DNA of 19,460 bases from Anaerolineae bacterium. GTDB taxonomy: Bacteria > Chloroflexota > Anaerolineae > JAAYZQ01. The stretch covers positions 1 through 19,460 of the forward strand of contig JAFGIA010000062.1 in assembly GCA_016929795.1 (NCBI GenBank). Reading direction: 5' to 3'. The notes under the pieces were generated by a model. That model made no database searches and was not told the origin of the DNA. It saw nothing but the letters and a program-made list of their open reading frames with translations. Of the stretch, positions 1 through 6,966 are shown one piece after another (within the stretch, counting starts at the first letter, position 1; every line of letters begins with the position of its first letter). The position numbers and the translations under genes are program-made.

Positions 1-225
1 GCCCTTCCGATACTCGACAATCGACTCCTGGCGCTGCTTGGCCTGCTTGGCGACGATCGCGAGCAGGGCCGGCTCGTCGAGCTTGACGCGCTCGCCATGG
101 CTGTCGATCTCTTTTTCCGCCTGTTTGATGGCGGCAATCACCGACCGGATCGTGCGCTTGCGCACGTCGTCCTGCTCGCGCATCGCCTCTTTCAGCTCTG
201 CCGACAACTGCTCTCGTAGATCCAT
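1..225 (-). CDS. yqeY: GatB/YqeY domain protein, N-terminal part (runs off the window)
   Basis: The first 75 codons read MDLREQLSAELKEAMREQD and continue with a lysine- and glutamate-rich helix containing RSVIAAIKQAEKEID and a KQRQESIVEYRKG segment. This is the typical start of the small stand-alone YqeY family, which is related to the tRNA-binding tail of the amidotransferase subunit GatB. The cellular role of stand-alone YqeY is not well defined; tRNA-dependent amidation or an RNA-related role is assumed from homology. The ATG at 223-225 is preceded by GGAGG at 231-235 with a 5-nt gap, and by a strong promoter at 296-324. The family is usually about 150 residues, so roughly half is visible. 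The gene probably has its own transcription unit, unrelated to the cytochrome genes upstream. Confidence 0.85.
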   Translation of the reverse strand, partial: MDLREQLSAELKEAMREQDDVRKRTIRSVIAAIKQAEKEIDSHGERVKLDEPALLAIVAKQAKQRQESIVEYRKG

Positions 226-295
226 TGACGCCTCCAAAAGACCGATCGTGCCTGCACCTTGCAGATACAGGCAGCGACTACACGACTTGCCTTTG

Positions 296-324
296 ATTAT
301 AGTCGACAAGCCGGGGGAAGTCAA
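296..324 (-). promoter_or_regulatory. Sigma70-type promoter of yqeY
   Basis: On the minus strand TTGACT (319-324) is followed after 17 bp by a perfect TATAAT (296-301). Transcription would start near 289, giving a leader of about 65 nt before the ATG at 225. The -35 box lies inside a 14-bp palindrome at 318-331. Confidence 0.8.
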
Positions 325-331
325 ATGACTT
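318..331. promoter_or_regulatory. Palindrome overlapping the yqeY -35 box (possible operator)
   Basis: The plus strand reads aagtcaaatgactt: 6-bp arms AAGTCA/TGACTT around a 2-bp centre. It covers the whole -35 hexamer, so a bound protein would block RNA polymerase. No regulator is identified, and a palindrome this short can arise by chance. Confidence 0.35.
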
Positions 332-466
332 GCAATCCCCAAGCAGGTGGAGCGGGGGCGGTCAGCACGTGTCGCGTGCGCCTGCGTCGCGCCGTGTCAA
401 AGCAAAGAGTGGGGGGAGTCTGGCGGCCGCGGGGCCGGAAAATGGGGTCGCGGGTTGGCGCGGTTG

Positions 467-820
467 TCAGATGGGGAAGCGATGGGCGGTCTGTTGCTGG
501 ATCAGGCGATCGAGGTCATCACCCGAAGTAGCATGATAGTGGTGGCACGATAGGGCCACGACCTTGCTGCAGGTAACGTCGAGGCACAGCAGTGGAATAT
601 CGTGGTGATCCTGAAGCAGAGGAAGGACCATCGATGCGCTCTGGTCATTCATCTCAAAGATGATCAGATCGGGGCAGAGAGCGCTCAGGCTGTCGAGCGC
701 GTCGTGCGCGGCACCCAGCACCCGTACCACGCCGACGTCCCCACGCCGCTGCAGGCCCAGCTCGACGGTATCGATGAACAAAGAGTCGCCAAAGAGTGCA
801 ACGACCTTTTTCGTTTCCAT
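467..820 (-). CDS. Atypical receiver-like protein, paralogue 1 (Glu at the phosphoacceptor position)
   Basis: The 117-residue protein consists of one receiver-like fold with no output domain. It aligns without gaps to the product of 13071-13505 over about 108 residues; my manual count gives 35 identities. Shared positions include F15, D17-T-V-E20, G30-V-V-R33, P50-D51, I53-I54, N58, C79-L-D81, T83, K86 and D101-D102-L. In normal response regulators PDLII is followed by the phosphorylated Asp two residues later; here that position is Glu56, and the usual acidic pair near the start is incomplete. The ATG at 818-820 has AGGAGG 8 nt upstream. It is the last gene of the collinear cluster, 168 nt after the DUF5667-type gene. 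I infer a signalling or protein-protein docking role that does not need phosphorylation. Its true function is unknown. Confidence 0.75.
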   Translation of the reverse strand: METKKVVALFGDSLFIDTVELGLQRRGDVGVVRVLGAAHDALDSLSALCPDLIIFEMNDQSASMVLPLLQDHHDIPLLCLDVTCSKVVALSCHHYHATSGDDLDRLIQQQTAHRFPI

Positions 821-988
821 GCGTCGTTTCCTCCTACAACCCCGTCGACGATAACGTCCACGTGAATGATCTGTTGCGGGCCCGGCACCGCTGCTGCTCG
901 CTCCTGCAGGCCATTCCCCCGGGCGGCACGCTGCACGCCGGCCTGCAATAGCGGAGCAACTTGGGCCGGGCCCGCTGGCCGGCCCTGT

Positions 989-2056
989 CTATGGTTGCCG
1001 GGAACGCCCGCTGTTTCCCTTATGCCCCGGCTGTTGGTTGTCCTGCGGCTTGTCGTCGCCCGCCTCGCCATGCGTTTGCTCCTGGTTGCCACCACCCTCT
1101 TGCGGCTCGGCCGGCGCCGTGGGTGCGGGCGTGCAGGTTGTCTCTGGCGGCACCTCGTGCCCGGGGCCGGGCGGATCGGCTGGCTTGCCAGGCGAACCGG
1201 ATGCTGGCCCTGGAGCCGAAGCGGCCGGCCCGCCTGGGCCTGGTGTGCCCTGCGCTGCGGGCACCGGCTGCCCGGGGCCGTGCGGGCCAAACTCCTGGTC
1301 GTCGGGGGCCACACCTTCCTGTCGCCGCTCCTGCTCTCCCTGTGCCTGGCCGGCACCGTGGCTGAGCTGCTCGCGAGCGCGCTCTATCGATCGCATCAGG
1401 TTGTGAAGTGGCTCGAACTCGGGATCTGAGCCTGCACCGAACAGGCGCACCATGTTGTGGTAGGTGTTCTGAATTGTATTCATCAGGCGCAGCTTGGGTG
1501 CGGAATCAGAGCCGTCGCCATCCTGGCTGACGACCTGGACGGCCCGAGACAGATGCTTCTCGGCCCTGTCGACGGCCTTGGGGTCGATCTGCCGGCCCCC
1601 TTCCAGCGCAGTCACAATGTCTTCCATCTGTTCTTCCGCCATCGCGACCTGGAGATCTGCAGCCGCTTCGGGATTGCTCGTCAGCCACAGTCGAGCTTCT
1701 TGGCCCAGGATCTTGAGTCCGTGCAGTGGCCCGTCGGTGCTCGCGGCGACAGCGTACGACAGGCCGGGCAGGAGTGCGAGGACGACGAGCAGGCTGACGA
1801 CGGCGGCTGCAGGGCGCATCTTTCTCACAACAAAGAGCGAAAGATGCGACCCCAGTGGCCTACGAGGCGGCAGGCGAGACGCCTCGGCCACGAGCTGCCT
1901 GCGGCCCTCCTCCAGCCCACGTGGTGGCGGTGGCACGTGGATAGCCGACACCGATCGAGCTGTGTTGACCAACGGCGCCAGGTCGCCGTCAACTGTTTCG
2001 CCCTGTGCCGCTCGCTGCAGGGACGCTTCGAACTGGTTCACCCGTCTTGTGTACAT
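989..2056 (-). CDS. DUF5667-type membrane protein paired with the ECF sigma factor
   Basis: The 355-residue protein starts with about 80 cytoplasmic residues including an IHVPPPPRGLEEGRR segment, has a single transmembrane helix at about 81-104, then a helical region at about 105-230 (ARLWLTSNPEAAADLQVAMA, AVDRAEKHLSRAVQVV) resembling DUF5667, and ends in a long disordered Pro/Gly/Gln-rich tail. DUF5667 proteins are, from memory, frequent next to sigma-70 genes in Chloroflexota and Actinomycetota and are suspected regulators of them. The chosen ATG at 2054-2056 has GGAGGGAG upstream; the open frame extends to 2242, but that extra part is composition-biased and overlaps the sigma gene. Even so it overlaps the sigma gene by 68 bp, implying coupled expression. 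The N-terminal part may bind the sigma factor (inference); no zinc-finger anti-sigma motif is visible. Confidence 0.7.
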   Translation of the reverse strand: MYTRRVNQFEASLQRAAQGETVDGDLAPLVNTARSVSAIHVPPPPRGLEEGRRQLVAEASRLPPRRPLGSHLSLFVVRKMRPAAAVVSLLVVLALLPGLSYAVAASTDGPLHGLKILGQEARLWLTSNPEAAADLQVAMAEEQMEDIVTALEGGRQIDPKAVDRAEKHLSRAVQVVSQDGDGSDSAPKLRLMNTIQNTYHNMVRLFGAGSDPEFEPLHNLMRSIERAREQLSHGAGQAQGEQERRQEGVAPDDQEFGPHGPGQPVPAAQGTPGPGGPAASAPGPASGSPGKPADPPGPGHEVPPETTCTPAPTAPAEPQEGGGNQEQTHGEAGDDKPQDNQQPGHKGNSGRSRQP

Positions 2057-2603
2057 GAGATCTCGCTCCCTCCACTTGAAGCAACTTCTGGAGGCGCCGG
2101 ATCGCCCGGTATTGCAGCACCTTGATCGCGCCTTCACTCTTGCCCATGATCCGGCCAACGTTTTTGATCGCGAGCCCCTCGCCAAAACGGAGCAGGATGA
2201 CCTGTTGCTGATCGGCCGTGAGCTTCTGTACCGCTTCGCCAAGCTGTGTGTGTCGGTCTCGCCTGGCGACGCGCGCGATAGAACATTCTTCGTCGCCCAC
2301 CAGCTCTTCCTTTAGCTCGCACGGTGCCACTTTTGCCTGTGCACGAAACCAGTCCATGGCGAGGTTGCGCGCCACGCGGTAGAGCCAGCCGGAAAGGGTG
2401 GTGCAAGGCCCTGTCGTTGTGCCGATCGTATGGAGCAGCTTCAAGAATACCTCACTCGTCAGATCTTCTGCCGCCCACGCATCGCCGACGATTCGGTAGA
2501 GGTAACGATAGATCGCGTGCGCATAGCGATCATAGATCTCACCGATTGCCCCTTCCTGGCGCCGGCGTGCTTGTTCCAGCAAAACATCATCGCTCTCAAT
2601 CAA
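1989..2603 (-). CDS. ECF-type RNA polymerase sigma factor
   Basis: The 204-residue protein has a sigma-70 region 2 at about residues 15-85 (IYDRYAHAIYRYLYRIVGD, AAEDLTSEVFLKLL, GWLYRVARNLAMDWFR) and region 4 at about 120-180 (LTADQQQVILLRFGEGL then GRIMGKSEGAIKVLQYRAIR, the helix-turn-helix). Only these two regions are present, which defines the ECF class. An in-frame TGA two codons upstream forces a TTG start at 2601-2603, preceded by AAGGGAAG. It begins 44 nt after the 34-haem cytochrome gene and overlaps the DUF5667-type gene. No promoter is evident in the short gap, so it is probably read through from the cytochrome genes. It may drive this same cluster or an envelope regulon; the target promoters are unknown. 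Confidence 0.9.
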   Translation of the reverse strand: MIESDDVLLEQARRRQEGAIGEIYDRYAHAIYRYLYRIVGDAWAAEDLTSEVFLKLLHTIGTTTGPCTTLSGWLYRVARNLAMDWFRAQAKVAPCELKEELVGDEECSIARVARRDRHTQLGEAVQKLTADQQQVILLRFGEGLAIKNVGRIMGKSEGAIKVLQYRAIRRLQKLLQVEGARSHVHKTGEPVRSVPAASGTGRNS

Positions 2604-2647
2604 AAGTCACTTCCCTTCGTTCTATAGACGAGCAACCAGTCCAGACG

Positions 2648-5600
2648 TTACGGGTACAATCGTCCGAATTGTGCAAGGGCGGCGAATTGGCCACGCCGCT
2701 TGATGGCACGAACCGCGATACAATCGCCGCACAGCACGCCAGCCGCGCCGCGCGGCTCGACAGGCACCGGAGTCGGCTCTGGCACCAATGGCACCAGCCC
2801 CGGCGCCGGGGGTGGTGGCTCCGGCGCCGGGAGTGGCGGTGGCTGTGGGGTGGGGGTCTCGGTTGCCGGCGCGGGTGGGGTGGATGGCGGCGCGCTGGAT
2901 GGCGGCGCGGTGGGCGTCTCTGTGGGCGGGACGATGGGGGCTCCCGTCGGCGGTAGCGCAGTCGGAGCCTCACCGGGCGGCGGGGTGGTGGGCGCAGCGG
3001 TGGGCAGCGCGCCGGTGGGTGTGGCGGTCGGCTGCGCTGTCGCTGTTGCCACTACCTGCCACGAGTCTGTCGTGTGACACTTGGAGCACTGGCCGCGTGC
3101 ATGGCCGGCTGGACGAATTTGCGCGTGGCACGCCTTGCAGTTTGTATAGCCAGAGTGGTCAAAGATGGCGTCGGCCCAGCTCTCTATGTTGTGGCAGCCC
3201 GAGCATTGGCCGGGCCAGTGGCCCGCGGGAGCCGGATGGCACGAGACACAATCGACGGCGTCGGTGTGAGGAAAATCGACCTCCGTCCAGCTCGTCAGGT
3301 TGTGACATGCCGTGCACACCTGGTCGTAGTGAGCTGCCGGAGGAGTGTGGCACACGATGCAGTAGCTGTTCGCATCGTGAACCACCGTCACGTCACTCCA
3401 GTTGGTCGTATTGTGGTAGTCTGAGCATTGGCCAGGCCAGTGGCCGGCAGGCGCCGGGTGGCAGCCTATACAGTTGACAAAGCCGGTGTGATCCATCGTC
3501 GCCGGAAGCCAGCTTTCGGTGCTGTGGCATAGGGAACAGCCATCGCCATAGTGCGCCGCCGGCGCCGCGTGGCAGTCGACACAACTGCTGTCCGAGTTGT
3601 GCTGGAAGGTTACGTTGCTCCAATCACACGTGCAGTGACAGTCTGAGCACTGCCCGGGCCAATGGCCTGCCGGTGCCCGGTGGCAGGATGCACAGTCGAC
3701 GAGACCGGTGTGATCCATCGCCGCCGGCAGCCAGCTCACAGTGGTGTGGCAGCGAGAGCAGAGCTGGTTGTAGTGCCTTGAGGGAGCACGATGGCACTCG
3801 ACGCACAGGCTGTCGCCGTTGTGACGGAATGTGACGTCGCGCCATCTGCTCGGGTTGTGACACTCGGCGCATGAGCCGGGCCAATGGCCTGTCGGCGCCG
3901 TGTGGCACGTCTGGCACGCGGTGGCGCCGCTATGATCCTGAACACCGCCCCAACTGACGGTGTCGTGGCACGCCGAGCATTGGCGCGTGGAGTGGCCTGT
4001 GGGCGCCTGCCCTGTATGGCAGCCAATGCAGTTGCTGTATCCCTCGTGATTGAACCAGAAGGGACGCCACGCAGCGGTGCTGTGACAGCTCGAGCATTGG
4101 CCGGCATAGTGGCTCGCCTGCTCGTGACAGCTCGAACAGTCGTCGTAGCCTGTGTGATCAAAGCGGACGGATGTCCACTTTTCCACCCCGTGGCAGCTCC
4201 CACAGCGGAGGGTGTAGTGGGCGCCAGGTGCATCGGCGCTGTGGCAGGTGCTGCACGTGATGGAGGTGCTGTGATCGAAACGCGTTGACTGCCACGAGTC
4301 GATGCTGTGGCACGTGGTGCAACTGCCAGGATAGTGCTCTGTGGGCTCGGCGTGGCACGCCTGGCAGTCATTGTGCCCTGTGTGGTCGAAATCGATCGAC
4401 TGCCAATCGGCCGTGGTGTGACACCGCTCGCAGCGGCCGGCGTAATGATCCTCCGGTGTGTCCGGAATGTGGCACTGGATACAATCGGGAAATTGTGTGT
4501 GATCAAAGCGAACGTCGCTCCAGTCATCGGTGCTGCTGTGACAGTTCGCACACCTGGCGGCGATGCCAAACTCGGTCGCGGGTGCAGGGTCGGATAGAAG
4601 AAGCCGCTGCGGAATCCAGGCGATCAGCCAGGTGTCGGCAGGCTGCAGGTAGTGATCGCGTGGACTGTCGGCAGCGTGGCACGGCAGGCACTCGTCCACC
4701 TGGGCGTGATCGTAGGCAACAGTCTGCCAGTCAACGGTGCCGTGGCAGGCCGCACATTGGTCGTCGTAGGGATGGTCGATCCCTCGCTCTGGCGGGTGGC
4801 AGGAGACACAGTCCAAGAGTTGGGCATGGTCGAACGTGGTGACGTGCCAGTCGTCCGTGCTGACGTGACAAGGGGCGCACGGATCTGAGTTGCCCATCAC
4901 TTCCAACTGCCATCCGGCAAGAAGCCTGCCGGCTGGCGCGAACGCCACCTGGCGGTTCGTTGTAACGATGGCCCCCGTCAAGTAGCGATGACTGATCGCC
5001 AGCCCGGCGAATGCATAGTGGCGCTTCGGATTGTCCTCCTGGTGGCACGATGCGCACTCGCCGACGCCGGCGTGGTCGAACTCGGATACTTCCCAGTTGT
5101 CTACTGTGTGGCACTCGTCACACGCGCCCGCAAAGTGGGCAACGTACACGCCGTCTGCCGGCGCCGGGTGGCAGCCGTCACACTCTGCCGGGATGCCTGC
5201 GTACAGGCCGCTGGGATGGCACGTCTCGCATTCGACGTCGACGTGCCCCCCCCCGAGCGGATAGACGTCGTGATCCAGTTCGGAGCTGAGGAAGGGGATC
5301 GGCAGTGCTTCTGCCAGGCTCCTGGGAACCGGAGGCACGAGGGCAACGGCGCGATCGACGCTCTCTGCTTCTCTCAACGTCCCGAGCTTGGCGACGAGGG
5401 CGAGGAGCAGATTGTCCGGCTCGATCGCGGCGACGACGACCTCTGCCCTGCTCAGGAACCCCGACAGGCGCTCGAACATCATGGCTTGGTCTTGGGCAGA
5501 GAGGGGCTCGAGGCGCCGCACGGCTTCATCGGTTGCGCGATCGAGGGCGATGGCCGCCGTTCGCACGCGACTGGAGCCGTTCGCCGCGGCAAGGTCGGCG

Positions 5601-5809
5601 AGACGCCGTTCCGCCAGGTCGAGGGCGAATTCGGCGCGACGCTCGTCGTCGGCGGCTAGCTGTAAGCGCCACTGCTCGGCCGTGCTCTGGACCCGGTAGA
5701 ACGCCATGCCGGGCCGTAGTGGATAGGTCTCCGAGAGCACGAACAGGCAGGCGACGATCAAGATGACAAAGAGATGGACGCCGAGGAGCGCGATCAAGAG
5801 TTTTTTCAC
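2648..5809 (-). CDS. Giant 34-haem cytochrome c with N-terminal anchor and DUF5667-like domain
   Basis: The 1053-residue protein has a transmembrane or signal-anchor helix at about 4-26 and a haem-free helical domain at about 27-170 whose FALDLAERRLADLAAANGSS stretch resembles DUF5667. Haem modules follow at 194-912, then a Pro/Thr/Ala-rich linker to about 1020 and a short basic tail containing CGDC. I count 34 intact CxxCH motifs and one broken one (CSDYH, 795-799). Most motifs alternate in a two-haem unit of about 35-38 residues: CxxCH, a Trp, a (V/F)xFDHxG segment whose His is a likely distal ligand, CxxCH, then an (A/G)HY or GHWPG segment. Residues 632-912 form four-haem super-repeats. 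The GTG start (5807-5809) overlaps the stop of the upstream gene and has GGAGG 8 nt before it; the open frame extends to 5872, but that part lies inside the previous gene. It probably acts as a long electron wire on the outer face of the membrane. Confidence 0.9.
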   Translation of the reverse strand: MKKLLIALLGVHLFVILIVACLFVLSETYPLRPGMAFYRVQSTAEQWRLQLAADDERRAEFALDLAERRLADLAAANGSSRVRTAAIALDRATDEAVRRLEPLSAQDQAMMFERLSGFLSRAEVVVAAIEPDNLLLALVAKLGTLREAESVDRAVALVPPVPRSLAEALPIPFLSSELDHDVYPLGGGHVDVECETCHPSGLYAGIPAECDGCHPAPADGVYVAHFAGACDECHTVDNWEVSEFDHAGVGECASCHQEDNPKRHYAFAGLAISHRYLTGAIVTTNRQVAFAPAGRLLAGWQLEVMGNSDPCAPCHVSTDDWHVTTFDHAQLLDCVSCHPPERGIDHPYDDQCAACHGTVDWQTVAYDHAQVDECLPCHAADSPRDHYLQPADTWLIAWIPQRLLLSDPAPATEFGIAARCANCHSSTDDWSDVRFDHTQFPDCIQCHIPDTPEDHYAGRCERCHTTADWQSIDFDHTGHNDCQACHAEPTEHYPGSCTTCHSIDSWQSTRFDHSTSITCSTCHSADAPGAHYTLRCGSCHGVEKWTSVRFDHTGYDDCSSCHEQASHYAGQCSSCHSTAAWRPFWFNHEGYSNCIGCHTGQAPTGHSTRQCSACHDTVSWGGVQDHSGATACQTCHTAPTGHWPGSCAECHNPSRWRDVTFRHNGDSLCVECHRAPSRHYNQLCSRCHTTVSWLPAAMDHTGLVDCASCHRAPAGHWPGQCSDCHCTCDWSNVTFQHNSDSSCVDCHAAPAAHYGDGCSLCHSTESWLPATMDHTGFVNCIGCHPAPAGHWPGQCSDYHNTTNWSDVTVVHDANSYCIVCHTPPAAHYDQVCTACHNLTSWTEVDFPHTDAVDCVSCHPAPAGHWPGQCSGCHNIESWADAIFDHSGYTNCKACHAQIRPAGHARGQCSKCHTTDSWQVVATATAQPTATPTGALPTAAPTTPPPGEAPTALPPTGAPIVPPTETPTAPPSSAPPSTPPAPATETPTPQPPPLPAPEPPPPAPGLVPLVPEPTPVPVEPRGAAGVLCGDCIAVRAIKRRGQFAALAQFGRLYP
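3080..3916 (-). repeat. 222-bp tandem super-repeat inside the 34-haem cytochrome gene
   Basis: The motif encoding GHWPG recurs at 3876, 3654, 3432 and 3210, exactly 222 bp (74 codons) apart. Each unit encodes four haem sites in the order CxxCH-AP.GHWPG-CxxCH-W..V-CxxCH-P..HY-CxxCH-W. Unit boundaries are about 3916-3695, 3694-3473, 3472-3251 and a partial fourth from 3250. The conserved period and length point to in-frame tandem duplication. Confidence 0.85.
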
Positions 5810-6936
5810 CGCAGAATCCTCCGAGGAGAGAGAGCGGCGAGCTGCTGCTCGCCACTGTTGTCGGTGTGCCACGCCGGTGCAGATGCGCCCTGGTATGCCT
5901 CGGTCGCGTCCCCGAGCTCACCCGTGGGATGGCAACCGGCGCACGGATCCATGTCCCAGATGTCCTCCGCGGCGTGCACGTCGCGCATATCGCCCGCCTC
6001 ATGGTCGTGGCAGCCGTAGCACGTGTAGGCGACATAGCTATCAACGTGGCACGTTTCGCATGCCACCAGCTCTTCGCTGCCGTGATCGAGTTCGAAAACG
6101 TGCTCTCTTAGCTCGGCCGGCAGCCACGCGGTGGTCGTGTGGCAGCGTACGCAGTCGAGGCCGAAACTGCCGGCGTGTGCGGCCGGATCTTCGTGGCAGG
6201 CCACGCAAGTGCGCGGCGTGTCGGGCGGGGGCCCGCCGTGGCAAGCCGCGCACTCCAGCCCAAGATGAGCGCCGTCGAGGACGTAAACGGCGTCGTGATC
6301 GAGGTCGATCATCCGATCGCGGCCGTCGTGGCAGACGACGCAGCCGGAGCCAAACGAGGCGGTGTGAGCGTCGAGGAAGGCCGGATCGTAATCCTCGTGG
6401 CACGGAGCGCATGCGACCGGGTCGGACACGTAGCGCCCGTCCGTGTGACACTGCTGGCAGCCGAGCGGCGCGCCTTCGTAATCGTGCTGGTGACGCGCGA
6501 GGCTAAAACCGGTCAACTGCTCGTGATCGACGTTGACAAATGGCACGGCAGAAATCATCGCATCGCGGCCCGCGTGTTCCGAGTGGCAATTCTGGCACTT
6601 GGCCGTGCCGGGCAGGAGCCCGTGCAGACCGGTCGAATCGGCTCGCTCGCGCGCAATCTCCTTGTGGCAGTCCTGGCACAGGTTGGCAGACAGGCAGCGC
6701 ACAGGGGCATGGCAGTGGCGGCAATCCTTTTCGAACGCCGCGTGCGATTCGTAGCCGTTGATCGGCTCGCCGCGGTAGCTGACTGCCGACAGCGGTCCAG
6801 GGGTATAGTTTGTCTTGAAGCCGTACGCGCCCCCACCAAAGATCAGGAACGCGCAGGCGAGGAGCGCGCCGCGAGTGGCGCGCTCCTGCAGCAGTGTGCG
6901 CAGGTGACTCGAGAAGGCTGACAGTCGAAGCTTCAT
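5806..6936 (-). CDS. Membrane-anchored 12-haem cytochrome c
   Basis: The 376-residue protein has an N-terminal membrane helix at about 22-40 with basic residues before it and no obvious cleavage site, so it is probably anchored with its haem domain outside. CxxCH motifs start at residues 72, 87, 114, 160, 176, 199, 229, 244, 262, 293, 306 and 332, giving 12 c-type haems. Several DH or DHE elements between motifs could supply distal histidines. Residues 244-336 form a five-haem module that aligns without gaps with the C-terminus of the upstream 6-haem protein. The ATG at 6936 has GGAGG 11 nt upstream and lies 30 nt after the preceding gene. The stop overlaps the GTG start of the 34-haem gene. 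I infer that it passes electrons between the 6-haem and 34-haem proteins. Confidence 0.9.
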   Translation of the reverse strand: MKLRLSAFSSHLRTLLQERATRGALLACAFLIFGGGAYGFKTNYTPGPLSAVSYRGEPINGYESHAAFEKDCRHCHAPVRCLSANLCQDCHKEIARERADSTGLHGLLPGTAKCQNCHSEHAGRDAMISAVPFVNVDHEQLTGFSLARHQHDYEGAPLGCQQCHTDGRYVSDPVACAPCHEDYDPAFLDAHTASFGSGCVVCHDGRDRMIDLDHDAVYVLDGAHLGLECAACHGGPPPDTPRTCVACHEDPAAHAGSFGLDCVRCHTTTAWLPAELREHVFELDHGSEELVACETCHVDSYVAYTCYGCHDHEAGDMRDVHAAEDIWDMDPCAGCHPTGELGDATEAYQGASAPAWHTDNSGEQQLAALSPRRILR

Positions 6937-6966
6937 CGGGCTAGATGCCTCCAGGTAAAACCAAGA

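Noticed and set aside
685..1356. A 223-codon minus-strand frame overlapping both the DUF5667-type gene and receiver paralogue 1.
   Set aside because: Arg/Pro/Gly-rich composition, no ribosome site, and it conflicts with two better supported frames.
1457..2315. Two overlapping plus-strand frames of 222 and 273 codons opposite the DUF5667-type and sigma genes.
   Set aside because: Their translations show no recognisable domain, and the minus strand encodes clear sigma-70 regions with a ribosome site.
2648..2760. Possible frameshift at the end of the 34-haem protein, because the last 30 residues (basic, with CGDC) differ from the Pro-rich linker.
   Set aside because: The alternative frames give only Arg/Pro-rich or Gly-rich products with no recognisable domain, so there is no evidence for a better reading.
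3080..3916. Regular 222-bp repeats as a possible CRISPR or noncoding satellite.
   Set aside because: The period is a multiple of three, the repeats encode haem modules in frame, and there are no unique spacers between short repeats.
4988..5659. A 223-codon plus-strand frame within the 34-haem cytochrome gene.
   Set aside because: Antisense to a gene whose reading frame is proven by regularly spaced CxxCH motifs.
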